DNA of 64,000 bases. Source: Rhizobacter sp. AJA081-3 (GTDB lineage: Bacteria; Pseudomonadota; Gammaproteobacteria; Burkholderiales; Burkholderiaceae_C). The stretch is from the NCBI RefSeq assembly GCF_017795745.1, contig NZ_CP059067.1, positions 186,001-250,000 on the forward strand, given 5' to 3'. The notes below the pieces were generated by a model. That model did no database searches and was not told where the DNA came from. It saw nothing but the letters and a program-made list of their open reading frames with translations. The stretch's first letter is position 1, and the number at the start of each line of letters is the position of its first letter. Made by a program: the position numbers and the translations under genes. Below are positions 16,409 to 27,667 of the stretch, in pieces.

Positions 16409-18094
16409 TCAGCGCTCGAACTCGGTGACCAGTTCGCCGGCCAGCGGGGCGCCATCGAGCAGGCCCGCCGCATTCGCGACCAGGTGGCCATTGACCCAGA
16501 CGCCATGCACGCCGCGCGCGTCGGTGGTCAGCCGGGCCGCGCCGCCAGGCAGGTCGTGCACGCGCCGCTGCGACGCGCGGCCCACCGTGGCCGGGTCGAA
16601 CAGCAGCAGGTCGGCCGCATACCCCTCGCGCAGCAGGCCACGGCCGCGCAAGCCGAACACCTGCGCGCTCTGCAAGGTGAGCCGGCGCACGGCCTCGCCC
16701 AGGCTCATCACGCCGCGGTCGCGCGACCAGTGGCCCATCAGGTGCAGGCCGAAGCCCGCATCATTGAAGAAGGTCAGGTGCGCGCCGGCGTCGCTGAGCG
16801 AGACGATGCTGTGCGGGTGGGTCAGCAGCCGCGATACCGCCTGCTCGTCGCTGTTGAGCAGCTGGGCGGTGAAGATGGTCGTCAGGTCCTCGTCGAGCGC
16901 GAGGTCGAGCATCGTGTCCAGCGGATCCTTGCCGGCGCGGGCGGCCAGCTCGGCGATGCTCTTCTGCTCCAGCGCGCGGTGGCGCTCTTGCGACACCTGC
17001 ACCACGTGCACCTTGCTCCATTCGCCATTGAAAAGTCGGAAGGTCGCCGGCGCGGCCAGCTCGGCTCGCACGCGCTTGCGGAATTGCGGATCGGCGAGCA
17101 GCGCCTCTAGCGCCGCGCCCTTGAGCGACAGCGCCGGCTGCCAGCTCTGCAGCCCCTCCACCGGGTAGGGCGAGGCGAGCGTGAACTCCATCGTCAGCGG
17201 GCAGCACGACACCTGCCCGAGCAGCTTGCGGCCGCGCGTGTTGGCGGCGCTGATCGCGTCGAGGTCGGCGAACACCGCATCGGGGTTGGTGCCGTTGTGC
17301 AGCAGCGCGGCGATCATCACCGGCCGGCCGGCACGCGCTGCCATCTCTTCCAGCAGCGCCACCGGCATCTGCCCGCCCTTGGTGACCATGTAGACGCCGC
17401 CGCCTCGGTGCGCCATCGCCTCGATCAGCGCCAGGTGCTCGGCGTCGCTGGCCAGGCGCGAGGGCATGGGCACGCCGCCCTCGCCGTTGTGCGCCGGGCT
17501 GGTGGAGCTGGCGAAACCCACCGCGCCAGCGTCCATGGCCTCGCGAGTGAGCGCTGCCATGCGCTCGATCTCGTCGGGCGTGGCCTCGCGCCGCGCCGCG
17601 TCGTCGCCCATCACCCAGGTGCGCACCGACGAATGGCCCACGTAGCAGGCCAGGTTGACGGCGCTGCGGCTGCGCCGCAGTTGCGCCAGGTACTCGGCGA
17701 AGGTCTCGAACTCCCAGCGGATGCCCTGGCGCAGCACGTCCAGCGACATGCCCTCGACCTGCGTGAGGTTGCGCATGGTGCGCTCGCGGTCGGCCGGGCG
17801 GCACGGCGCGATGGTGAAGCCGCAGTTGCCGATCACCGCCGTGGTCACGCCCAGCGCCGGCGAGGGGCGCACGTACGGGTCCCAGGTGATCTGCGCGTCG
17901 AAGTGGGTGTGGCTGTCGATGATGCCGGGCATCAGGGCCAGACCCTGCGCGTCGATCACCGTCTCGGCATCCACCGGCAGCGAGGGGGCGATGGCGCGGA
18001 TGCGGCCGTCCTTGACCGCCAGGTCTGCATCGAAGGGCTCGCCGCCGATGCCGTCGTACAGGCGCGCGCCGCGGATCAGCAGGTCGTCGGCCAT
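16409..18094 (-). CDS. N-acyl-D-amino-acid deacylase-like amidohydrolase
   Basis: 561 residues from the ATG one base after the upstream stop. Amidohydrolase-superfamily features are in order: GIIDSHTHFD (His62 and His64, metal ligands), NCGFTIAP with Cys91 (the Cys that bridges zinc in D-aminoacylases), a metal-type His in YVGHSSV and the catalytic Asp in SLSDAGAH. Length is somewhat above the roughly 480-500 of D-aminoacylases, as in the larger members of this group. Predicted role: zinc-dependent hydrolysis of an N-acylated D-amino acid or a related cyclic amide in the cytoplasm. It is the last gene of a GntR-controlled operon; the real substrate is unknown. Confidence 0.85.
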   Translation of the reverse strand: MADDLLIRGARLYDGIGGEPFDADLAVKDGRIRAIAPSLPVDAETVIDAQGLALMPGIIDSHTHFDAQITWDPYVRPSPALGVTTAVIGNCGFTIAPCRPADRERTMRNLTQVEGMSLDVLRQGIRWEFETFAEYLAQLRRSRSAVNLACYVGHSSVRTWVMGDDAARREATPDEIERMAALTREAMDAGAVGFASSTSPAHNGEGGVPMPSRLASDAEHLALIEAMAHRGGGVYMVTKGGQMPVALLEEMAARAGRPVMIAALLHNGTNPDAVFADLDAISAANTRGRKLLGQVSCCPLTMEFTLASPYPVEGLQSWQPALSLKGAALEALLADPQFRKRVRAELAAPATFRLFNGEWSKVHVVQVSQERHRALEQKSIAELAARAGKDPLDTMLDLALDEDLTTIFTAQLLNSDEQAVSRLLTHPHSIVSLSDAGAHLTFFNDAGFGLHLMGHWSRDRGVMSLGEAVRRLTLQSAQVFGLRGRGLLREGYAADLLLFDPATVGRASQRRVHDLPGGAARLTTDARGVHGVWVNGHLVANAAGLLDGAPLAGELVTEFER

Positions 18095-18095
18095 G

Positions 18096-19454
18096 TCAGG
18101 CCACTCGGCGCGCCGGTTGCGCGAACAGGTCTTCCATCGCACGGCGCGTGCGGTAGGCGTGCGTCGTGGTGTCCATCGCCACGTCGGCCCAGCTCAGGCT
18201 CTGGCCCTTCTTCACCGGCCGCACCACCTTGACGTTGTGCGCCAGGCCGAGCGGCAGCCCGCCCATCGCGACCGACGTGGCGGCCGGCAGCAGCTTGCCC
18301 CACACCGTGTAGCCGCCTTCGCCGTCGAGCATCTCGCCCGGGGCCAGGTCGCGCTTGGCGGTGGCCACCACGTCGGCGTTCCAGCCGGTGGCCACGCCGG
18401 TGGGTTCGCCGCGCAGCGCCACGCTGGCCACCGACACGCCGACTTCCAGCCCGATCAGGTGCCAGCGCTTGTAGAGCGTGAAGTAGCGGCCGCTCGGGTC
18501 GGTGTGGGCGTTGTATTCCTCGAAGCAGTTCTTGATGTAGTCGGTCTCGGCCTCGACGGTGACCCACACGCCCATGCGGATGTCGTAGGGGATCTTGCGG
18601 CCGTCGGCCTCCAGCGAGGAGATCACCTCGACCATGCCCTTTTGCTCGAGCACACCGCCCTCGCTCTTCGGGCGGGTGACGAACGGGATGTCTTCGACGC
18701 TGGCCGGCGGGTAGAGCAGGCCATTGCTCGGCACGGCCAGCCCGGTGGCGTTGGACACCGCGGTCGATTCGATCGAGGGCTTGGAGCCGTCGAGGAAGCT
18801 GTTGAACATCTTCGGGTTCAGCCCGCCGCGCGCTGCCTGCTCGGGCGTGAGGCCGTAGTTGCCCCACACCGTCTCGGGCGTCGATTCGCTGAAGTGCGGC
18901 AGCCACTTGTGGCCACGGCCGGCCGCGACGACCGGGAAGCCGCAGGTACGGGCCCAATCGACCAGGTCGCAGATCAGCGCCGGCTGGTCGCCGAAGGCCA
19001 GCGAATAGACCACGCCGGCATCCGCGGCCTTGCGCGCCAGCAGCGGGCCGCAGAACGCATCGGCCTCGACGGTCACGTTGACCACATGCTTCTTCTGCGC
19101 GAAGGCTTCCAGGCAGTGGTCGACCGCGGCGATCGGGTTGCCGGTGCACTCGACGATCACGTCGATCGCCGGATGGCGCACCAGCGCGCGCCAGTCCTCG
19201 CCCACATGGGTGGCGCCGGTCTTCAGCGCTTCGTCGAGCGAGCCGGCCTGGGTGCGCTGCGCCTCCCAGCCCACGCGGGCGAGGTTGGTCTGCGCCGCGG
19301 CGGGCGACAGGTCGGCGATGCCCACCAGGTGCACGCCCGGCGTGCGCGGAATCTGTGCGAGGTACATCGACCCGAACTTACCGGCGCCGATCAGGCCGAT
19401 GCGCACCGGCCGGCCTTCGGCGGCGCGCTGCTGGAGCTTGGCGAAGAGGTTCAT
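18096..19454 (-). CDS. NAD(P)-dependent dehydrogenase with SAF domain (DRL-like)
   Basis: 452 residues. The N-terminus is a Rossmann fold (GLIGAGKFGS, about residues 19-28) of the homoserine-dehydrogenase type, followed by a DRL-like catalytic region (GNYGLTPEQAARGGLNPKMF, KWLPHFSEST) and a C-terminal SAF domain (about 355-430, RDLAPGEMLDGEGGYTVWG). Such proteins are often mislabelled as flagellar FlgA because of the SAF domain. They occur in sugar-acid or amino-acid catabolic operons. One-base gaps separate it from both neighbours, so it must act in the same pathway as the dioxygenase and hydrolase. Substrate not known. Confidence 0.8.
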   Translation of the reverse strand: MNLFAKLQQRAAEGRPVRIGLIGAGKFGSMYLAQIPRTPGVHLVGIADLSPAAAQTNLARVGWEAQRTQAGSLDEALKTGATHVGEDWRALVRHPAIDVIVECTGNPIAAVDHCLEAFAQKKHVVNVTVEADAFCGPLLARKAADAGVVYSLAFGDQPALICDLVDWARTCGFPVVAAGRGHKWLPHFSESTPETVWGNYGLTPEQAARGGLNPKMFNSFLDGSKPSIESTAVSNATGLAVPSNGLLYPPASVEDIPFVTRPKSEGGVLEQKGMVEVISSLEADGRKIPYDIRMGVWVTVEAETDYIKNCFEEYNAHTDPSGRYFTLYKRWHLIGLEVGVSVASVALRGEPTGVATGWNADVVATAKRDLAPGEMLDGEGGYTVWGKLLPAATSVAMGGLPLGLAHNVKVVRPVKKGQSLSWADVAMDTTTHAYRTRRAMEDLFAQPARRVA

Positions 19455-19455
19455 G

Positions 19456-20340
19456 TCAGGCGGCCTTCCTGGTGTCGGCGATCGGTTCGGACGAGGTCAC
19501 CAGCGCGCTGCCCGGCATGCCGTTCTTCCACGGCAGCTCGACCGGGTAGGGCTTGAGCAGGCAGTCGTCGGGCAGGCACTCGATGGGCGTGAAGTCGCGG
19601 TGTGCGATGTACTCCGGCCGCTTGAAGCGCCGCACGTGGTTGCTCACGGCGCACAGGCTCAGGTAGACGCTGACGCGGTTCCAGGGGCTCAGGTTGCTGG
19701 TCGAGGCATGCACCAGGCAGGAGTGGAACAGGATCATCGAGCCGGCCGGGCCCTGGGGCGAGACGATGCCGCCGTTCTTGCCGCCGGCGCGCGCCACCAA
19801 CTGCCTTATCAGCTCGTGGTCCACCGTCCACAGCGGGTAGCTGGTGGTCGTGAGGTCGTGCTTCGCATCGATCACGCCTTTCTTGTGGCTGCCCGGGACG
19901 AACATCAGCGGGCCGTTGAACTCGTTGACGTCGTCCAGGAAGATGGCCACGTTCATGGCGCGCTCGGTGGGCATCATGTCGTCGTTCTTCCAGGTGCCGT
20001 AGTCCTGGTGCCATTGCCAGACGTCGCCCTCGAAGGCCATCTTGCCGTTGATCTTGAACTGGTGCATGTACAGCTGCTCGCCGCCGAACAGGTCCTGCAC
20101 CGGCTCGATCATGCGCGGGTGGCGGCCCAGCCGCGCGAAGGGCTCGCTGTACATGTGCGCGGCGAAGTTCGTGCGCACCGCGTCGGAGCCCTTCTCGCGC
20201 ACGTTGTAGGCCTCGCGGCGGGCGTAGAGGTCGGGCACCGCCTCGGTGAGCACGCGCGTTTCATCGGCGCTGAACTGCGCGGGGAAGAACAGGTAGCCGT
20301 CTCGGTCGAATTGCGCGAGTTGTTCGGGGGTCAGTCTCAT
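19456..20340 (-). CDS. Phytanoyl-CoA dioxygenase (PhyH/EctD)-family oxygenase
   Basis: 294 residues, the normal size. The non-haem iron site is visible: His111-x-Asp113 in WHQDYG and a distal His, probably His211, followed by an Arg (about 222) that would bind 2-oxoglutarate. RAMNVAIFLDDVNEFNGPL and FVPGSH are typical PhyH/ectoine-hydroxylase motifs. Reaction: 2-oxoglutarate and oxygen dependent hydroxylation of a small molecule. Its ATG overlaps the stop of the GntR regulator gene (ATGA). It is not EctD itself, since no ectoine synthesis genes are near and the motif around the iron site differs. Confidence 0.82.
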   Translation of the reverse strand: MRLTPEQLAQFDRDGYLFFPAQFSADETRVLTEAVPDLYARREAYNVREKGSDAVRTNFAAHMYSEPFARLGRHPRMIEPVQDLFGGEQLYMHQFKINGKMAFEGDVWQWHQDYGTWKNDDMMPTERAMNVAIFLDDVNEFNGPLMFVPGSHKKGVIDAKHDLTTTSYPLWTVDHELIRQLVARAGGKNGGIVSPQGPAGSMILFHSCLVHASTSNLSPWNRVSVYLSLCAVSNHVRRFKRPEYIAHRDFTPIECLPDDCLLKPYPVELPWKNGMPGSALVTSSEPIADTRKAA

Positions 20341-21038
20341 GGGTTGTCTCCGGTGGATATCTCGGTGCCGCCGGTGCGCCGCGCGGCGGCGTCCAGGTGG
20401 CGGGTCATGTGCTCGCCGGCACGCTCGCCGTGCCTTCGCATCAGTCGTTCGGCCAGATCCGCATTGCCCGCCGCGATGGCACGGGCGATGGCCTCGTGTT
20501 CATCCCACACCGATTCGCGCAGCGTCGAGGCCTGCAGCACCGCGCCCATGGCGCGGCGGATGTGGCTCCAGTGCAGGTGGGCGCTGCGCTGGATGAGCGG
20601 GTTGCGCGAGGCCGCGTAGACGGCGTTGTGGAAGGCAATGTCGGCGTCGATCAGCGCGTTGACGTCGCGGCCGAGCGCCGCGGCACGGCCGCGCTCGATC
20701 AGTGCGGGGTCCAGCGGCTGCGCCTGTTGCGCCGCCAGCCGCGCGGCCAGCGCATCGAGCGCGCCGCGCACCTGGTAGACCGCGTTGATGCCGGCGGCGT
20801 CCAGCGGCGCCACCTGCACGCCGCGCCCCGGCGCGTCGAGCACCAGGCCGTCCTGCTTGAGCAGGCGCAGCGCCTGCAGCACCGGCTGGCGGGACACGTT
20901 CAGCTGCTGGGCGATCTCTTCCTGGGTGATGCGTGCCAGCGGCGGCAGCGAGCCGTCGCTGATGGCGTCCAGCAGCGCCTGGTAGACGCGCTCGACCAGG
21001 TCGGGCGCGGCGTGCAGCTTGACGAGGTGGACAGCCAT
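20337..21038 (-). CDS. GntR-family (FCD/FadR type) transcriptional regulator
   Basis: 233 residues from the ATG starting MAVHLVKL. An N-terminal winged helix (about residues 10-75; ITQEEIAQQLNVSRQPVLQALRLL is the recognition region) precedes an all-helical FCD domain (VYQVRGALDALAARLAA, DADIAFHNAVYAAS, HWSHIRRAMG) containing the Asp/His residues that usually bind metal and ligand. Such regulators sense the substrate of the adjacent pathway. It is the first gene of its operon and has a perfect palindrome just upstream, so autoregulation is likely. Confidence 0.88.
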   Translation of the reverse strand: MAVHLVKLHAAPDLVERVYQALLDAISDGSLPPLARITQEEIAQQLNVSRQPVLQALRLLKQDGLVLDAPGRGVQVAPLDAAGINAVYQVRGALDALAARLAAQQAQPLDPALIERGRAAALGRDVNALIDADIAFHNAVYAASRNPLIQRSAHLHWSHIRRAMGAVLQASTLRESVWDEHEAIARAIAAGNADLAERLMRRHGERAGEHMTRHLDAAARRTGGTEISTGDNP

Positions 21039-21055
21039 GGAAGGGCGGGCATTGA

Positions 21056-22543
<1,488 letters not shown>

Positions 22544-22555
22544 CGACGCGGCTCG

Positions 22556-22574
22556 GCGGGGCGCTCAGCCCCGC
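22556..22574. terminator. Hairpin between convergent argG and cheB
   Basis: GCGGGGC (22556-22562) pairs with GCCCCGC (22568-22574) around a five-base loop, covering the end of cheB. It could work in both directions, but neither side has a T-run. It is the only structure in the 21-base gap between the two genes. Confidence 0.35.
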
Positions 22575-23623
22575 GCGTCGAAGGCAGAGATCGCGCCGGC
22601 CACGCGCTGCAGCGGCAGGATGTCATCGACGCCGCCCATCGCGATGGCTTCCTTGGGCATGCCGAAGACGATGCAGCTCTCCTCGTCCTGCGCGATGGTG
22701 CGGGCGCCGCGCTCGTGCAGCGCCTTCATGCCGCGCGCCCCGTCGTCGCCCATGCCAGTCAGGATGATGGCCAGCACGTCGCGCCCGGCGCATTCGGCGG
22801 CCGAGCGGAACAGCACGTCCACCGACGGCTTGTGGCGGTTCACCGGCGGGCCATCGGCCACCACGGCGAAGTACTGGCCGCCGGCCTTGCGCAGCTGCAT
22901 GTGGCGCCCGCCCGGGGCGATCAGCACCACGCCGCGTTCCAGGCGATCGCCGTCCTTGGCTTCCCGGACGTTCATCGCGCACAGGCCGTCCAGGCGCTGC
23001 GCGTACATGGCAGTGAATTTCTCCGGCATGTGCTGCACGATGGCGATGCCCGGGCTGTCGCCGGGCAGCTGCGTCAGCACGCTCTCGATCGCTTGCGTGC
23101 CGCCGGTGGAGCTGCCGATCACGATGGGCTTGTTCATCGACAGCGCATGCAGGCCTGCGATGACCGGTCGAGCCGCCGCCTTCTGAATGGGTGCTGCCGA
23201 GGCGGCACCCGAACGGGCGCGCGGCCGGGAGCGTGCCGCGGTCTTCAGGGCCGTCACCAGCTCGCGGCGCGACTCCTCGAGGAACTGCTTGAGCCCCAGG
23301 CGCGGCTTGGCCACCACGGCCACGGCGCCGGCGGCCAGGGCCTCCAGCGCGGCCTTGCTGCCGTCGGTGGTCAGCGTCGAGCAGATGACCGTGGGGATCG
23401 GGTCGGTCTCCATCACCTGGCGCAGGAAGGTCAGTCCGTCCATGCCCGGCATCTCGATGTCCAGCAGCAGCACGTCGGGGCGGTTCTTCTTGATGGCCGG
23501 GCCGGCCAGCAGCGGGTTCGGTGCGCTGCCCGCCATGCGGATCTCGGGGTCGCCCTGCAGCAGGTGCTGCAGCGTCTGCCGCACCACCGCCGAGTCGTCG
23601 ACCACGTACACATTGATTGTCAT
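22565..23623 (-). CDS. cheB: Chemotaxis response regulator protein-glutamate methylesterase
   Basis: 352 residues. An N-terminal receiver domain (VVDDS, phospho-acceptor Asp in LLLDIEMPGMDG) is joined by an Arg/Ala-rich linker to a CheB methylesterase domain with the Ser-His-Asp catalytic residues in IGSSTGG, VQHMPEKF and GMGDDGA. It removes methyl groups from, or deamidates, the receptors encoded in the same operon. Last gene of the cluster; nine bases after cheD. Confidence 0.95.
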   Translation of the reverse strand: MTINVYVVDDSAVVRQTLQHLLQGDPEIRMAGSAPNPLLAGPAIKKNRPDVLLLDIEMPGMDGLTFLRQVMETDPIPTVICSTLTTDGSKAALEALAAGAVAVVAKPRLGLKQFLEESRRELVTALKTAARSRPRARSGAASAAPIQKAAARPVIAGLHALSMNKPIVIGSSTGGTQAIESVLTQLPGDSPGIAIVQHMPEKFTAMYAQRLDGLCAMNVREAKDGDRLERGVVLIAPGGRHMQLRKAGGQYFAVVADGPPVNRHKPSVDVLFRSAAECAGRDVLAIILTGMGDDGARGMKALHERGARTIAQDEESCIVFGMPKEAIAMGGVDDILPLQRVAGAISAFDARG

Positions 23624-23632
23624 TCCTGCTCC

Positions 23633-24121
23633 TCAGATCGGCATGGCCGCCACGTGCGGGGCGTCGGGGCCCACGGTCCAGCGCAGCCGCCGGTAGGTAT
23701 TGCCGCCGAGGTCGTGCTGCAGAACGCGCACGCCGCACTCGGACAGGGCGTCGCGCACCCAGTCCGTATTGCGCGCACCGATCGCCTGCTGCGGGTAGAC
23801 CTGCGGGAACATGTTGCCGCCGCCGTAGAAGTAGGCTTCGCACTGCCCGGGCTGCAGCCCGCGCTCGCGCAGCAGCTCGTTCATCTGGCGCAGCGCCACG
23901 TCGGCGTAGGCGGCGTCGTCGTGGCGCCCGGCCGGTGCCGGCATGGCATGGACGATGTGGCACATCGCGCCGACGGTGCGGCGCGGGTCGGTCAGCACGA
24001 TGGCCACGCACGATCCGAGCAGTGTCTCGAAACGATCACCGCGCTCGCCGCAGGCCACGCCGCCGGGGTGCAGCACGTGCAGCAGGCCGCCCGGCGCGTG
24101 TGGGTGCTCGGCCACCGTCAT
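23633..24121 (-). CDS. cheD: Chemoreceptor glutamine deamidase
   Basis: 162 residues from the ATG that overlaps the cheR stop (ATGA). The catalytic Cys (LLGSCVAI) and His (AMCHIVHAM) of the CheD family are present, as is FYGGGNMF. CheD deamidates receptor glutamines and can interact with CheC-type phosphatases. Its presence together with the absence of CheZ is typical of this class of chemosensory cluster. Confidence 0.93.
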   Translation of the reverse strand: MTVAEHPHAPGGLLHVLHPGGVACGERGDRFETLLGSCVAIVLTDPRRTVGAMCHIVHAMPAPAGRHDDAAYADVALRQMNELLRERGLQPGQCEAYFYGGGNMFPQVYPQQAIGARNTDWVRDALSECGVRVLQHDLGGNTYRRLRWTVGPDAPHVAAMPI

Positions 24122-24930
24122 CCCGCGACCTTGCGGAATGCGCCCGGCGCCAGCACCTTCAGCGGGGTGCGGCACGGCACCCGGCCCTCGGCGGTGCCAA
24201 GGAACAGGATGCCGTCGGGGCGAAGCTGCGTCAGCACGCGGTCGACCACCTCAGCCTTCGTGGGCGGGTCGAAGTAGATCAGCACGTTGCGCAGGAACAC
24301 CACGTCGAACGGCCCGATGTTCTCGATAGGCACGCACAGGTTGAGCTGGCCGAAGCGAACACGCTCGCGCAGCTTGGGCTGCATCTGGCTCAGACCGTCG
24401 GCCTCGCCTTCGCCACGCCAGCAGTAGCGTTTCAGCCGCTCGGGCGAGACGTTGCGCAGCCGCTCCTGCGGATAGATCGCCTGGCTCGCGCTGCGCAGCA
24501 CGCGGTCGCTGATGTCGGTGCCCAGGATCGACCAGTCGTCGCCGATGCGCCCTTGCGTCTGCAGGTCTGCCAGCAGCATGGCCGTGCTGTAGGCCTCGTC
24601 GCCGAAGGAACTGGCGGCACTCCACACGCGCAGCGAAGCGGGTCGCCTGCGCGCCAGTTCCTGCTCGAGCAGCTCGTAGTGCGCCGGCTCGCGGAAGAAG
24701 TAGGTCTCGTTGGTGGTCAGCAGGTCCACCGCGACCTGGAATTCGCCCTGGTCGTCGTCGCCCGCGATCAGCGCGAGGTAGTCCTCGTAGCCGTCGATGC
24801 CCAGCCGCTGTAGGCGCGGTGCGAGCCGCGACGCGACGAGTGGCTTCTTGTGGGCGGCGAACGACAGGCCGATGGATGAATGCATCAGCTCCGCGATGGC
24901 GCGGAACGTCTTGTCGTGAAGGGCGGTCAT
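24118..24930 (-). CDS. cheR: Chemoreceptor methyltransferase
   Basis: 270 residues. The N-terminal helical domain (LSFAAHKKPLVASRLAPRL) and the SAM-binding domain are complete (RVWSAASSFGDEAYSTAML, LGTDIS, FDVVFLRNVLIYFD). In the first SAM motif Ser-Ser-Phe-Gly-Asp-Glu replaces the more usual Cys-Ser-Thr-Gly-Glu/Gln-Glu, a mild change that should keep binding. It methylates glutamates of the cluster's MCPs. Confidence 0.94.
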   Translation of the reverse strand: MTALHDKTFRAIAELMHSSIGLSFAAHKKPLVASRLAPRLQRLGIDGYEDYLALIAGDDDQGEFQVAVDLLTTNETYFFREPAHYELLEQELARRRPASLRVWSAASSFGDEAYSTAMLLADLQTQGRIGDDWSILGTDISDRVLRSASQAIYPQERLRNVSPERLKRYCWRGEGEADGLSQMQPKLRERVRFGQLNLCVPIENIGPFDVVFLRNVLIYFDPPTKAEVVDRVLTQLRPDGILFLGTAEGRVPCRTPLKVLAPGAFRKVAG

Positions 24931-24949
24931 GGCTTGCGCGTCGTGCCCC

Positions 24950-25441
24950 TCATGCCGCCAGCGCCTCCTGCGAGGCCTCGCAGAGGTTCGCCATCTCGTC
25001 GACGTCGAAGGCGCGGTCGGGCTCGAGGATGATGACGAAGCGATCGCCTCGCTTGCCCATGGCGCGGATGAAGTCGCGGCGCACCGAGGTGCCGAAGTTC
25101 GGCGGCGGCTCGATGGCGTCGGCGGCGATGTCGACGACCTCGCTGACCGCGTCGACCATCAGGCCGAGCTCGACGCGTTCACCCTCGCGCATCGCGTCGA
25201 AGATGACCACGCAGGTCTTCTTGCCGACCTGGGCGGCCGGGCGGCCGAAGCGGGCGTGCAGGTCGATCACCGGCACGACCGAGCCGCGCAGGTTGATGAC
25301 GCCGCGCACGAACGAAGGCATCAGCGGCACGGTGGTCATGGCCCCGTACTGGATGATCTCGCGCACGCTGCGGATGTCGATGGCGAACACCTCGGCCGCG
25401 AGGTGGAAGGTCAGGTACTGGGCGTTGTGGTCCTGCTGCAT
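24950..25441 (-). CDS. cheW: CheW-type coupling protein
   Basis: 163 residues, a single CheW domain (YLTFHLAAEVFAIDIRSVREI, MPSFVRGVINLRGSVVPVIDL, GLMVDAVSEVVDI). It links MCPs to CheA. The Arg and hydrophobic residues needed for the CheA P5 contact (NLRGSVVPVIDL) are present. Located between the poly-HAMP receptor and cheR genes. Confidence 0.94.
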   Translation of the reverse strand: MQQDHNAQYLTFHLAAEVFAIDIRSVREIIQYGAMTTVPLMPSFVRGVINLRGSVVPVIDLHARFGRPAAQVGKKTCVVIFDAMREGERVELGLMVDAVSEVVDIAADAIEPPPNFGTSVRRDFIRAMGKRGDRFVIILEPDRAFDVDEMANLCEASQEALAA

Positions 25442-25450
25442 GGCAGGCTC

Positions 25451-27667
25451 TCAGTACGGGCGGAAGTTGCCGTGCGTGCCGGTGGCTGCCGGCCGCGACG
25501 GCGCGCCGGCTGCCGGACGGGCGGCCGCGCCGCGCATCGGCGAGTTCGGCGCACGGCGCTCGGAGCTTCCCGTGCTCTCCCCGCGTGCCGGGCGCGAGGC
25601 TCCGCCGCCGGCAGCGAAGAACGACACCGACTGCTGCAACTGCTCGGCCTGGCCGGACAGCTCTTCCGACGTCGCGGCCAGTTCCTCCGAGGCCGACGCG
25701 TTCTGCTGCGTCGCCTTGCTCAGCTGCCCCATCGCTCCGCCGATCTGCGTGACCGACTGGCTCTGTTCCTGCGAGGCCGCCGCGATCTCCTGCACCAGCT
25801 CGCTGGTCTTCTGGATCGACGGCACGATCTCGTCGAGCAGCTTGCCCGCACGCTCGGCGGTGGACACGCTGTTGGCCGCCAGGTCGCCGATCTCCTTGGC
25901 CGCCTCCTGGCTGCGCTCGGCGAGCTTGCGCACTTCAGCGGCGACGACTGCGAAGCCCTTGCCGTGCTCGCCGGCACGCGCCGCCTCGATGGCGGCGTTC
26001 AGCGCCAGCAGGTTGGTCTGGTAGGCGATGTCGTCGACGATGCTGATCTTCGCGGCGATCTGCTTCATCGCAGTCACGGTCTGGCTGACCGCCTGGCCGC
26101 CTTCGCCGGCTTCCTTGCTGGCCTTGGTGGCCATGCCGTCGGTGACCTTGGCGTTGTCGCTGTTCTGCGTGATCGAAGCCGACATCATGTCGATCGAGGC
26201 GGTGGTCTCCTCCACCGACGAGGCCTGCTCGCTCGCGGCTTGCGACAGCGACTGCGCCGTGGCGCTGACCTGGCTGGCGGCGCCGGTGAGCGCCGTGGCC
26301 GCGGCCCGCACTTCGTCGATGATGGCGGCGAGCTTCTCGCTACTCGAGTTGGCGTCCTGCTTGACCTGGTCGAAGGTGCCGCGGGCCTCGCGGGTGATGC
26401 GCTGCGTGAGGTCGCCATTGGCCAGTGCGGAGAACACGCGGCCCACGTCCTCGATGATCCCGGCGAGCGCCTCGCTGGTCGTGTTGGCGTCGCTGCGCAC
26501 CTGGCCGAAGGTGCCGGCGTAGTCGCGCGTGATGCGCTGGCTCAGGTCGCCCTCGGCGAGCGCGCCGAAGACCCTGCCGACGTCCGCGAAGATGACCGAG
26601 CTGGTTTCCAGCAGCGCATTGACGCCGGAGCACAGCTCGGCGATCGGGCCGGACTTGCCCTCCATCGGGATGCGCTGCGCCAGGTCGCCGGCCATCGCGG
26701 CCGCCGTGACCTTCTGTGCCTGTTCGACGGCCTCGCGCAGCATGCGCGCGGCCACCACCTCGGCGGTGACCTCGGTGGCGATCTTGACGATCTTCATCAC
26801 CCGGCCCATCTCGTCCTTCACCGGCGCATAGACCCCCTGGATCCAGACTTCGCGGCCGCCCTTGGCGACGCGGCGGAAGGTGCCGTTCTGCGACTTGCCG
26901 TCATTGAGCTGACGCCAGAACTCCGTGTACGCCGGCGTCGCCGCGTCGACCGGGTCGACGAACATGCGGTGGTGGCGGCCGACGACCTCGTCGGCGGAGG
27001 CTCCCATCACCCCGAGGAAGTTGCCATTGGCGCTGGTCACGGTGCCGTCGGGCTTGAACTCGACGAAGGCGGACGAGTTGTTGATCGCTTCGACGATGCC
27101 GCGCGCGTTTTGGCGCTCGATCTCCGAGGCGGTGATGTCGTAGCGCACGCCGAGGTACTTCATCGGCTTGCCGTTTTCGCCCAGGATCGGCGCGATCACC
27201 GCATCGACGTAGTACGGTGTGCCGTCCTTCGCGCGGTTCTTGATGATCCCGCGGAACATCTGGCCGCGGCCGATGGTGGCCCACATCTGCTTGAAGACAT
27301 CCTTGGGCATGTCGGGGTGCCGCGTGGTGTTGTGCGGCTGCCCGATCAGCTCGGCCCGGGAATACTTCGACACCTCGATGAACTTCTCGTTGATGCTGAG
27401 GATGTCGCCCTTCTTGTCGGCTTCCGAGACGATGCTCGTCTCGTTCATGATGTCGGTGCGCACCTTCAGCTCGGCCTCGACCTCGTCCAGGCGAGCCCGG
27501 ACCTGCCCGAGCGTGGCGGATACGTCGGTGCGTTCGCGCTCGAGCGTCGCGCGCTCGGCCTCGATGCGCGCACGTTCGCTCTCGAGACTGGCCAGCGCCT
27601 GGGCCGATTGCTGGAGCTCCATGCCCGCGAACAGGCGGGCCAGGAAGGAAGGGCTGGGCTGGTTCAT
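25451..27667 (-). CDS. Soluble PAS/poly-HAMP methyl-accepting chemotaxis protein (Aer2-like)
   Basis: 738 residues with no transmembrane segment. Order: coiled coil (about 15-70), PAS 1 (about 72-185), PAS 2 (about 190-305), three consecutive HAMP-like units (about 305-360, 360-405 and 405-450; the last two are near copies of each other), then the MCP signalling hairpin (to about 690; tip [31 protein letters not shown]) and a disordered Pro/Ala tail. The arrangement resembles cytoplasmic Aer2/McpB of Pseudomonas. PAS domains suggest sensing of redox state, oxygen or a bound cofactor, but no haem-binding His could be assigned. The start overlaps the cheA stop (ATGA). Confidence 0.88.
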   Translation of the reverse strand: MNQPSPSFLARLFAGMELQQSAQALASLESERARIEAERATLERERTDVSATLGQVRARLDEVEAELKVRTDIMNETSIVSEADKKGDILSINEKFIEVSKYSRAELIGQPHNTTRHPDMPKDVFKQMWATIGRGQMFRGIIKNRAKDGTPYYVDAVIAPILGENGKPMKYLGVRYDITASEIERQNARGIVEAINNSSAFVEFKPDGTVTSANGNFLGVMGASADEVVGRHHRMFVDPVDAATPAYTEFWRQLNDGKSQNGTFRRVAKGGREVWIQGVYAPVKDEMGRVMKIVKIATEVTAEVVAARMLREAVEQAQKVTAAAMAGDLAQRIPMEGKSGPIAELCSGVNALLETSSVIFADVGRVFGALAEGDLSQRITRDYAGTFGQVRSDANTTSEALAGIIEDVGRVFSALANGDLTQRITREARGTFDQVKQDANSSSEKLAAIIDEVRAAATALTGAASQVSATAQSLSQAASEQASSVEETTASIDMMSASITQNSDNAKVTDGMATKASKEAGEGGQAVSQTVTAMKQIAAKISIVDDIAYQTNLLALNAAIEAARAGEHGKGFAVVAAEVRKLAERSQEAAKEIGDLAANSVSTAERAGKLLDEIVPSIQKTSELVQEIAAASQEQSQSVTQIGGAMGQLSKATQQNASASEELAATSEELSGQAEQLQQSVSFFAAGGGASRPARGESTGSSERRAPNSPMRGAAARPAAGAPSRPAATGTHGNFRPY

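Noticed and set aside
18096-19454. Flagellar protein FlgA
   Set aside because: Only the SAF domain is shared. The N-terminal Rossmann fold and catabolic operon context show a dehydrogenase-type enzyme.
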